Origin: Priapulus caudatus
Taxonomy: Eukaryota; Priapulida; Priapulimorpha; Priapulimorphida; Priapulidae
Length of the DNA stretch: 26,367 nt
NCBI RefSeq assembly: GCF_000485595.1
Contig: NW_014577175.1
Span: forward strand, 330,522 to 356,888
Reading direction: 5' to 3'
The position numbers and the translations under genes are program-made. Position 1 is the first letter of the stretch. Each line of letters begins with the position of its first letter. Below the pieces are notes generated by a model. It was not told where the DNA came from. It searched no databases and saw nothing but the letters and a program-made list of their open reading frames with translations. Positions 9,173 through 18,100 of this stretch are shown here, in pieces.

Positions 9173-10645
9173 GTTGGCCGAATTTCTGTCCCACTCGACC
9201 ATGTCAATAATTTCGTTATCTTCGAGATTCGCGGTAGAAGCTAGTTCACTGTCAACATTAACAAACTCGCTCTCTGTCATCAGCATGCTCAGATCAATGT
9301 TGAATTCGGTCGCTAATCGTTGAAATAAATTTCGTTTGATGGTATCTGAGTGTGATGTCGACGGAGTTGGAACATCGCTGACAGTAGGTTGTAGGTCAGC
9401 TAAACTGTCAAAAATGTCACATCCGCCGTCCTGATTTTCTGCAGTTGGCACCGAGGCCTGTGACGGTGTTTCATAGAAATCATCTGGCAAGAGTTTTGAG
9501 TGTTTATAACAGTTCTTAATTGTGTCGCGTGACACTCGATCCCATGCGGCTTTAGCGTATCTGATTGCATCATTAAGTTGAATTTTCGGAGGACGATTAC
9601 TGTCAATATCGTCAATGAGATGCTGTACTTGCATGTGACGATAATGGCTCTTCATGTCTTGAATGACGCCAGCATCCATAGGCTGTATATGCGACGTTGT
9701 GTTTGGTGGCAAAAAGTGCATCTTTACATTGCTCATATTAATTTCGCTTAACTCATTTTCAGGTGCGATATGAGAATGTGCATTATCTAGTAGCAGCAGT
9801 ACTTTACGGCTTTGATCCTTCATTTTAGTATTGAAGGCTTCGAGCCAATCATGGAACAATAATCCTGTCATCCGGACATTTTTGTTGGCGACGTAGTCAC
9901 AGTACAAACTCACTTTAAAGTTTTTAAAGCAATGGGGTTGTTTGCTTTTTCCGATTACAAAAAGACGACACTTTTCACTGCCATCAGCATTGACACATAG
10001 AGCTAAGGATATTCTACTTTTCAGTTTTTTGGTCCCATTCTGGCGCGTTGTCAGTGATCTGTCTGGTATCATTGCAAAATATAACCCAGTTTCATCCATG
10101 TTAAAGACGTTCCGTGGAGAATAGTTTTTAATCACGTCTTTAGCTTTCTCTATTCCCGTTTTAATCACATCTGCATCCACACCAGCACTCTCACCGCAAA
10201 TTTTACGACTAGATATTCCAAAACGGTTCTTACATCGACTGATCCAACCATTAGAATAAGTAAAATCATCACCAATGTTAAGTTGTTCTCCAAAATACAT
10301 TGCTTTCTTCCGTAAAATATCCTGCGTAACAGGGATATTTTTTGCCCTGGCTGCCGTGAACCACAACAATAGGGCTTTTTCCATGTCCGCGTGTTTAGCA
10401 GGTCTCAATCTTTTTGAGCTGAGCGTTGATGTAGACATCTTGGCAAGCCACTTGTCAGATGCCTGTAGGATATCTCCGACAGTTCGTCTTTTTATTTCTC
10501 TACCCCACAGAGCAGTGAAATGATCGGCAATTGCTTGTTGCGACTTCATGGGATATTTTTGAGAAAATTCGCAAATTTCACGTTTTTCACGAGCCTGCAA
10601 GGCAACACGACTGCGAGGTCGCTTTGTTGGCGCCATACTGGCCAT
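8924..10645 (-). CDS. Tigger/pogo-type transposase, intact 573-codon frame
   Basis: Cut-and-paste DNA transposase of the Tigger/pogo branch of the Tc1/mariner superfamily, a nuclear DNA-binding protein. Domains in order: a CENP-B/Psq-like helix-turn-helix (~15-65, AREKREICEFSQKYPMKSQQ), a Tc5/CENP-B second helix-turn-helix (~75-150, with SNGWISRCKNRFGI), then the DDE_1 catalytic domain (~175-385). The catalytic triad appears complete: D184 in NMDETGLYF, D287 in LLLLDNAHSH, D324 in QPMDAGVIQ. The acidic tail includes a poly-Asp run encoded by a GAT repeat (9139-9174 region). The frame has no stop or frameshift, so the copy is recent or conserved as a host gene. No clear terminal inverted repeats were found; CAGTACATTGATAGTCCGGG at 8906-8925 could be one end, without a visible partner. 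Single-exon and unlike its intron-rich neighbours. Confidence 0.95.
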
Positions 10646-10749
10646 ACTACTAGCAAATGAATGTGATGCAATACTGTAAACTGTACTACATGTATTAGGC
10701 TATAGCCTAATGCTATTATATATAGGACTCGCGTGGATGTGCTGTGTAT

Positions 10750-10763
10750 GTTACCATAGAAAC
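10750..10763. promoter_or_regulatory. X-box-like (RFX) palindrome
   Basis: GTTACCATAGAAAC fits the RYYNYY-N2-RRNRRY form bound by RFX factors. It lies 105 bp upstream of the transposase start. A single match of this kind can be chance; no linked ciliary gene is seen here. Confidence 0.3.
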
Positions 10764-10805
10764 TGAACAACCGATACCGACCAACACTCTCGATGGCGGT
10801 ATAAC

Positions 10806-11030
10806 GAGTGTATTTTTGACGAGGTTATCACACAATCACAACGACCTGGGGATTGTTTAGACGACTTGACCTTTGACATTACCCATGATGCTTTGCAACG
10901 CTGTTGCCTGTGGCTGTGGCTGTGGCTGTGGCAAACTGCCAAACTGCATGCAGTGCCTGCCAGTGGCGTAGCTAGGATTTTTTCAGCGTGGGGGGGCACT
11001 GGGGGGCCTTACATTTTTGTGGGGGGGGGC
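10806..11030. repeat. Duplicated segment, copy 1, left of the assembly gap
   Basis: Runs from the GTGTATTTTTGACGAGG area through CCCATGATGCTTTGCAACGC, the GGCTGTGGCTGTGG tract and CAGTGGCGTAGCTAGG into a G-rich tract. Nearly the same sequence recurs at 11169-11396 on the other side of the N run. Confidence 0.9.
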
Positions 11031-11148
11031 ACAATATACAACTTTTCTTTGTATTATACTGTTCTAACGGCATTGTTTTTAATTTAATTTTTTTTTTTTA
11101 AGCATGAATTTTTAGTGGGGGGGCACCTGGGGGGGCCCAGAAAATTTG

Positions 11149-11158
11149 NNNNNNNNNN
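11149..11158. other. Assembly gap (10 N)
   Basis: Ten unknown bases sit between two near-identical segments, next to G-runs that are hard to sequence. The true distance and copy number here are unknown. Confidence 0.99.
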
Positions 11159-11168
11159 GGTGTTAAAA

Positions 11169-11396
11169 TGAGTATATTTTTGTCGAGGTAATCACACAAT
11201 CACAACGACATGGGGATTGTTTAGACGACTTGACCTTTGACATTACCCATGATGCTTTGCAACGCTGTTGCCTGTGGCTGTGGCTGTGGCTGTGGCAAAC
11301 TGCCAAACTGCATGCAGTGCCTGCCAGTGGCTTGGCTAGGTTTTTTCCAGCGTGGGGGAGCACTGGGGGGCCTTACATTTCTGTGGGGGGGGGGCA
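11169..11396. repeat. Duplicated segment, copy 2, right of the assembly gap
   Basis: Second copy of the 10806-11030 sequence in the same orientation, with few differences (TTGTCGAGG for TTGACGAGG, CTTGGCTAGG for CGTAGCTAGG). Confidence 0.9.
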
Positions 11397-11416
11397 CGTG
11401 CCGTAGCTACGCCCCT
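11326..11416. mobile_element. Short hAT-like element with CAGTGGC...GCCCCTG ends
   Basis: The left end CAGTGGCTTGGCTAGG and the right end GTAGCTACGCCCCTG are imperfect inverted copies (CAGKGGCGTAGCTA type) around a G-rich core. From general knowledge these ends belong to widespread small hAT elements. The same left end appears in copy 1 at about 10964, followed by a longer, disrupted body. No clean target duplication is seen. Confidence 0.6.
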
Positions 11417-11583
11417 GTGCAGTGCCCCTTCGTTCACTCGTAGATTGAGCCCATGAGCGAGAGCGTCATCTGTCGTGGAGACGGTGGAGTTTGAGGCTGT
11501 GGCTGTGGTGTGGCTCAAGTGGTGTGGCTGTGACCTGCGGCTGTGGCACACTGTGGCTGTGACTCCGAACTCGCTGTCATATC

Positions 11584-11792
11584 CACAGGCACTTGGAGCG
11601 TCTCAATAAAGAAAAATAATGCTAAATAAACACGAAATGTATTTAGGCTACTACCAAAGTCTTAATGTTTCTCTACTGTCTTTTGCCTATTATCGCCTAT
11701 TATTGCCTGTAAATGCCGTCCAAATGCTCCTCTGCAACACGTACGTACACCGCACGCACGCACGCCGCTATAGCTAGCTGCGCGTTTACACT

Positions 11793-11853
<61 letters not shown>

Positions 11854-12005
11854 GCGTGTGCGTGTGCGTGTGCGTGTGCGTGTGCGTGTGTGTGTGTTGA
11901 AGAGGAGCATTTGAAACGCATTTACAGGAAATTATCGGCAATAATAGTAGTAGTAAATACATTTCGTGTTCATTTAGCATTCTTTTTCTTTATTGAGACG
12001 CCCCA
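11584..12005. mobile_element. Foldback element (CACAGGCACTTGG family), copy with TG-repeat core
   Basis: Left end CACAGGCACTTGGAGCGTCT followed by family arm sequence (ATGTTTCTCTACTGTCTTTT, CCTGTAAATGCCGTCC). The inverted right arm (ATTTACAGGAAATTATCGGC, TTTATTGAGACG) stops short of a good terminal repeat, which is degraded after about 12000. The loop is filled by a TA/TG/TGCGTG microsatellite at about 11793-11898. No target duplication survives. Confidence 0.85.
11793..11898. repeat. (TA)n(TG)n(TGCGTG)n microsatellite
   Basis: Runs of TA, then about 18 TG, then TGCGTG units. It sits at the centre of the foldback element. The long His/Thr or Cys/Val frames it creates are not genes. Confidence 0.98.
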
Positions 12006-12582
12006 TGCACGTCCCTGGAAAGGGCCTTCTTTTTGATTTCTTGAATTGTTTTCGTGTTTGTATATATCTATATGGTTTGGTGTATAGGATCAAATTTGCA
12101 GTCTGTACGGGGTATTAATCGTGCATGCTGATTCTGGCACCACTCTAAAACTCACAGCTACCTGCGTGTGAGCATTTTATATCTCATATTATCTCCATAA
12201 TATTAACCATATTACATTATCTGCCATAATATATATATATAAATATATATATACCATCATATATATACAATATTTTATGAAACACGCTATGATCGATAAA
12301 CAGCAGATATAAACAAACAGTAACGCCTTGTGAATGCGGCTTGTATTCATTTTTTAATACTCAGGAGCTGGCTGCAATTAAATTGAGCCAAACGACTCAC
12401 TTCAGACGGTAAATCTGCCAAATCTCGATAAAATACGCGATAAATTATATAGGCGCGCATGCCCACTATCTGCTAAAATATTTAATATTTGGCAAAATTC
12501 TGCATTTAAAATAAGAGAAGGTTTCAGGTGTATATTTCTGTGAAAAATCCTAAATCTTTTACCTCCTGTCAATAAGAGCAGC
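12006..12582. other. AT-rich stretch without recognised genes
   Basis: It contains TATATA tracts near 12226-12270. From about 12420, a sequence loosely resembles the tandem units further right (AGGTTTC...GTGAAAAATCC matches the AGTAGGTTTCCATGAAAAATG block). I see no exon. Confidence 0.4.
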
Positions 12583-13054
12583 CAGCGCCGGATTAACAGT
12601 TGCCTGGGCCGGGGGCATATCATATATTTGGGCCGCCCATCCACCCGCCCCCCCTTCCCATATAAAGCATATAATGTTTTTAGACCTGTTCAGTGGATAA
12701 TTATAAGCAATTAATGTTGGAAAATGGAAAGGAAACGTTCTAAAATAATTAGTAGAGTTAACATTTTTTTTAAATCACATTTTTTTAAATTGGTAGTTTT
12801 AACCCCACTAGCTACCTTAAAGTGAATAATATTCCTAGCTGCTGCAATGTAACCCACAAACACGGAGAAAATGAAAACAAGTAGAAAGCAAAAACAAATG
12901 TAGTCATATGAAAGTGGTAGGTTTTTTCCCAAGATCTACTTTGGAAAAAATAATAAACTGTATATTTCTTTTTGTAGTCACAACACTTTAGGGCCGGTAG
13001 ACTTGTAGGGCCGGGGGCAAATGCCCCCTTTGCCCCATTGATAATCCGCTACTG
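12583..13054. mobile_element. Non-autonomous hAT-like element with 8-bp target duplication
   Basis: 472 bp with ends CAGCGCCGGATTA and TAATCCGCTACTG (imperfect inverted repeats). It is flanked exactly by the direct repeat AGAGCAGC (12575-12582 and 13055-13062). GGGCCGGGGGC motifs lie near both ends. The interior is AT-rich and non-coding. Ends and duplication length fit hAT. It interrupts a diverged copy of the tandem unit seen at 13230-13620. Confidence 0.92.
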
Positions 13055-13062
13055 AGAGCAGC

Positions 13063-13980
13063 GAGCCCAGTCTTCTCAACATCCCAATTTGCCGCGTATA
13101 GCGTATGTCTTTGCCGTTGGCCGGCGTGTTAGAGTCGCGCATCAGAAGTATTGTACGGTGCTAAACGAAAAATATACACGTTGTCATGTCGGTCGCGTGC
13201 CTACTATCCGGTTAAATAATTAAATTTTTGTTGAAATTCTATATTTCAAAAAGAGACGACATACTCAGGAGTAGGTTTCCATGAAAAATGAGAAATGCAT
13301 TGCCTTCCTTTATTATATATAATAAGAGGGAGCCCATCCGGACACGTCAGGAATAAAGCTTCATTGGAGTGCACGCGCGCGTCGAATTTCGCGCGTTGAA
13401 ATTCTATATTTCAAAAAGAGACGACATACTCAGGAGTAGGTTTCCATGAAAAATGAGAAATCCATTGCCTTCCTTTATTATATATAATAAGAGGGAGCCC
13501 AATCCTCCTAATATCCCGACCCGATAACGAAATTATATGTACACTTTCCGTTGCTGTTGGTCGGCGGCTCCAGTGTCGCGCATGAGAAGTAACGTATCAG
13601 ATAAATGATATAACATCAAGAGCGCATCAAGAATCAGAGCGTGCAACGGTGAAATGTAAAAACCATGTTGTATTCAACCATGTATGTATAACCGCTCTTG
13701 ATGTAACCATTCTCAATACGCTCTTGATAACTAACATACATCCGGACACGTCAGGAGGAATAAAGCTTCATCAGAGCGCACGCGCGCGTCGAATAGAACG
13801 CGTGAGCTCGCACACGCGAGCCAAGAGAAGCAGCCAGCGGACATCGCCTACGGACGGACAGCAACGAGTTCACTCACAGCAGCAGTCCGAGATAAGTCCA
13901 CTCGCTATCGTCATTATTATATTAGTCGTTATCGTTTACTTTACAAGTTCGGTCTGCGTGACTCGATTAAAATGAATTAC
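13063..13980. repeat. Tandem duplications with LTR-like character
   Basis: A block beginning GTTGAAATTCTATATTTCAA and ending AATAAGAGGGAGCCC occurs at about 13229-13333 and 13396-13500 with about 1% difference. A second block, CATCCGGACACGTCAGG then AATAAAGCTTCAT and a CGCGCGCGTCGAAT run, occurs at about 13335-13390 and 13738-13795. GTCGCGCATSAGAAGTA occurs near 13133 and 13576. The embedded AATAAA after a direct repeat is reminiscent of LTR or terminal-repeat fragments, but no retroelement gene is seen. The hydrophobic open frame ending near 13975 has no support as a gene. Confidence 0.6.
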
Positions 13981-14888
13981 ACGAACAGCAGTCCACTATA
14001 GTTTGTGGTAGAATACATTACATGATAAACGTCACACGACGTTGTATTCACATGATACGGATTATCACGGCTTATTTCACGATAGTTTTATTATATAATT
14101 TTTAACCTTTAGTGCCCCCAATAATGTCGACGCCGACGTGTAAAATTGCATATAATATTTGACGAAAGTGCTATAACACCTAACTATTGCTCATGTTGAT
14201 TACGTCTGAATCGGAACCAATAGCATTACATGATTGCGTGTCACAGGAATCCGTAGTTATTACGTCCTTAAACATGGTATATAGATAAGTTGTCCTTGAC
14301 AAGAAAAAGACAGCGATAAATATTAGCATGAATGAAGCAAAGAAACTGCGAAGGGTTCTACACAGACGTGCAGCACTTCTCTGGCGACAATATATCCACT
14401 ATAGCAACGATTATACTTTCGTTAAAAAATCGCGACGTGCATAAATATATGTACACAGCTGAAAACACGTAAGCGTACGGCGCAAATACGTCGTCAGTAC
14501 TTTAATGCAATTTCAAACACTCATTCCATTGCTGCAACCTCCCTTCTCTTTCCACTATAGGCCAGAGAACCCATATATAAATACAAATACCTATATACCA
14601 AGCGCACACTAATAGGTAAAGCCGTTCAAATGTCTCAATTTAAATAGGTCAATTTCGAACGGGTCACACAACGTAGCAGCAAGTCGATTAATCTGTCAAC
14701 GGATGACGAATGCACGTACGTCACATACACGCAATTATAAGGCCCGAAGAAAAATGCGAGAGCGATATATGTAATTAATTACACCGCGATAATCCGACTG
14801 GAATCACAGCCTAGTCCAGCGAGCCGTATTGTCCCCTCGATGAAACGTAGATTCCGTTCAACGAAACGCGTGAACTAGTTCACAGAGT
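13981..14888. other. Region downstream of POLH without recognised genes
   Basis: AT-rich sequence with no convincing exon. On the minus strand, ATTAAA near 14501 or AATAAA near 14092 could end the POLH transcript. A short palindrome (GAACTAGTTC) lies at about 14873-14882. Confidence 0.4.
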
Positions 14889-14890
14889 GG

Positions 14891-15145
14891 AATGCCTGCA
14901 CCACTCGCTGCAGTAGCATCAGTGCCTGCACCGCGCGCTGCAGCAGCATCAGTGCCTGCACCGCGCGCTGCAGCAGCATCAATGCCTGCACCGTGCGCTG
15001 CAGCAGCATCAATGCTTGCACCGCGCGCTGCAGCAGCATCAATGCCTGCACCGCGCGCTGCAGCAGCATCAATGCTTGCACCGCGCGCTGCAGCAGCATC
15101 AATGCCTGCACCGCGCGCTGCAGCAGCATCATTGCCTGCACCGCG
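14891..15145. repeat. 30-bp GC-rich minisatellite just after the POLH stop
   Basis: Eight full 30-bp units (TGCCTGCACCGCGCGCTGCA followed by GCAGCATCAR) plus a partial one. Each full unit has a CTGCAG core. The array ends 9 bp before the POLH stop at 15154-15156, so it lies in the 3' UTR. It is open in several frames on both strands purely because the unit length is a multiple of three. Confidence 0.95.
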
Positions 15146-15153
15146 ACACGTCG

Positions 15154-18100
15154 CTAGCTGCCTGGCCCCGGCTTAAAGAAATCGCGCAGAGTTTTCGTAT
15201 TTGACGATGCAGCGGTGGCGGCGGCGGCGAGTCTCGCCTTTTTTCTCGACTTCTCGTCCCGGGTGGCCGCGGTGCGCTTCCCTCGCTCGCGTGGTGCGGC
15301 GACGCTCGCGCGCTGTCCCGCCGGCGACGGGCAGCGTCTCTGAAGCTCCAGCGCAAAGTGGTAGTCGTTGTGTTCGGGAAGGTCGAACGGCGAGATCATT
15401 CGGTCGCACAGCGCACACGGCACCAGCTCGGCACAGATCTCCGGCGACTCCATCGCGACTCGTTCGTCGTCGATCCCTCGATCCGGATTCGCATGTATCG
15501 GCGGCAAGTTTCCGCTCTTGTCTGCTTCTTCTTCGCTGAAGAGATCGTCGCTGTTCGAATTGCGAAAGGCACGCGTCTTTTCTTGCTCAGACGTGTCTGG
15601 TTCGACACCGACTTTTTCTCTCTCTAAGATTTCACATCGTTGGTGTTCAATAATTGGCGAGTCGTTGAAGCTAGTGCTGCCTTGCTGCGTTGTAGTGAAT
15701 AGAGAACCATCCGCGAGACTTTTACCGTCACTCGGTAAGAGCGAACGTTGAGAGAAACTGTTCGCGAAAGAAACGAGGGAAGCGTTAGAGGTAGATTGTG
15801 CAACGTCTTTCGTTCCTTGTGTACATTCTTTGCCCATTAGGATATCGAGCTGCTTTTGCTTGAAAAAGGACACTCCGTCATGGCGCTTAGACGGAGATTT
15901 GCTGAACCCCGCGCCGGCAGCCGTGTTAGTCGGTTTCACTTCAGCCCCGAGCTTCCGCAGCTGAGTTGACGGCAGTGACGTGATGGCAACAGCGGGCGGC
16001 TCTCGATCACGACTAGCCGCGTCCCCGCATCCGCCCCCGTGCACGTCGTCGTCTGCAACCCCACTCGTATCCGTGGCAACGACCCTACTCGTATCTGCGG
16101 CAATGACACCGCTCATATCCGCAGCAACAACCCCGCTCGTATCTGTGGCAACGGCCCCGCTCGTATTCATGGCAACTACTCCGCTCATATCCACGGCAAC
16201 AACTCCACTCATATCCATGGCAACGGCCCCACTCGTATCCACGGCAATGCCCCCACTCGTATCCGCAGCAGCGACCCCACTCGTATCCACAGCAATGGCC
16301 CCACTCGCATCCACGGCAACGCCCCCACTCGTATCCGCGGCAACGACCCCACTCGTATCCACGGCAATGGCCCCACTCGCATCCACGGCAACGGCCCCGC
16401 TCGTATCCGCGGCGACGCCGACGCGCTCTCCGCCCGCGCCGCGTGTCGGCGCTTGCGTGAAGAAGGTTGTGATGTCTCTGGTCGGCTCCTTCTCACCGAG
16501 TCGTTTTCCAGCGACTCTGCCTCGCGCTCCATCTTCCCCGGCCTTCCCTGCTGCCGGTCGCGCCGCGTCCGCGGTCAGCGACGCTTTCGGGACCAGAAAG
16601 CTGCCGATGCTCACGGTGCCCGCCGCTCCAAGGTCACTGAACTTGCTTGCGGACATCGATATGTTGGCGATCGCCGGAGACCTACGGAGAGAGCACGGAA
16701 GATTGTCAGCTGCACGCAGTGGCGCCCGCAGATAGAAGCACTGGAAGCACAGTGCTTCCAGTAAATTTTGGGTTAAACAATTTTGTTCCTACATTTTGTT
16801 CCTAAATCTCTCTCGCAAGACTCACCAGATTGCATCTCCAGACGTCTACTATTCAAAAATTTTCAGGGGGGCATGCTCCAAGACCCCCCTAGCATGCAGC
16901 GCACCTACGTCGCTTGCTTTATATTATCACTGAGGATTTTATCCTTCTGTGCTTCTACTTTCTTAAGACCTGTGGGCGCCAGTGGCTGCACGAACAGAAC
17001 GTCAGAGCTTTCATGCGAGTAGATGAAAACCGCGCTGTTTAAAAGCCACGGCAGGCAAACCGTAGAAGAAGCAGTATACCCCTGGGGGTAGGGGGGGCGC
17101 GCGGAACTGACTATCGCATCATCGGCACGGTTGACCAGACCGAGACAGGTAGAACAAGGGATCAACTGTGACAGATACAACGGCAGAATAAACAGCACGA
17201 GCCGCGCGACTCACCACGCGCCTTCCGTCGGCGTGGCGGCGGCGGCGGCGGCAGCGACTCTCCACCTGGACATGCTCTGCATGGCGTCACGCTCCAGCCT
17301 CCGGACGCAGTACCTGTAGATCGGCGTCGCCCGGGAGACGCGCGCACCACCAGCGCCCTCTTGCAGCAGCGCGCTGACCGTCAGCGAGGACGCGTGGCGA
17401 TTGTTCGTCTCCTCGTCTTTCGTCAGCCTCTCGACGAGCTCCTGACACAACTGATGCACCCAGTGGGCGACCTGGAAAGTCGAGACGTCAGGACGGCGTT
17501 TCAACACAGACCATGATGATCGCGCAGCGTGTTAGACCGGTGGACGCTCTGAAACCTACGTGCCGACTCAGGTGTGGCTTGACAAACTCACCCGCTACTC
17601 AGTGTTTCCTGGCCAGGTACGCACGGAAGGAGGAAGAAGGGAGGCAGGGAGAAAAGGAGGGAATGAGGGAAGCAAGGAGGAAGGGAGGGGGAGAGACATG
17701 GATGCGCCGGGGGGTGAGTTGGAGCGCCCATGCAGCTCGACAAACTCACCAGCTGCTCCCTGTTTCTCGGCCGATTCGACTTCGTCTCACGTTAGCAGTT
17801 ACGCGTTTGTACTTGCGTTTATGGCGTGGGAGTCATTACCTGGTCATAGGTATTCAGTGCAGTTTTGCCGGAGAAGTTTTTCCCGCAGCCTATAGACTTT
17901 GGCAGCAGTCTGGCCGTGACTGGCTCCTGCTCTATTCCCCGACATGCGTCATAGAGCCAGGCCCTATTAAAATTAATACAAGTTCAAGTACACCGAGGCA
18001 TTAGGCCGAGAGAGATTAACGATCTCAAGTGAACTGTATATGACAGGCTATGGTATGAGACTAAGTCTTCCTAGAATGTTCATTGTACGAGTTATCCATA

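Noticed and set aside
11662-12036. Open frames of His/Thr, Arg/Thr or Cys/Val repeats
   Set aside because: Translation of a TG/TGCGTG microsatellite inside a foldback element.
13649-13975. Open frame with a hydrophobic C-terminal stretch
   Set aside because: It lies across repeated LTR-like blocks, has no splice or family support, and its start is arbitrary.
14875-15204. Repetitive open frames on both strands over the 30-bp array
   Set aside because: Unit length is a multiple of three, so all frames stay open; composition is purely repeat-driven.
15980-16764. Two long plus-strand open frames of 241 and 251 codons
   Set aside because: They mirror the 24-bp minisatellite and GC-rich part of POLH exon 10; the minus frame carries the conserved POLH motifs.
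16905-17198. Minus-strand open frame between POLH exons 9 and 10
   Set aside because: Joining the GTGAGT donor at 17214 to the acceptor at 16682 restores the conserved Trp-Ser-Pro site directly; the intervening frame has no POLH similarity.
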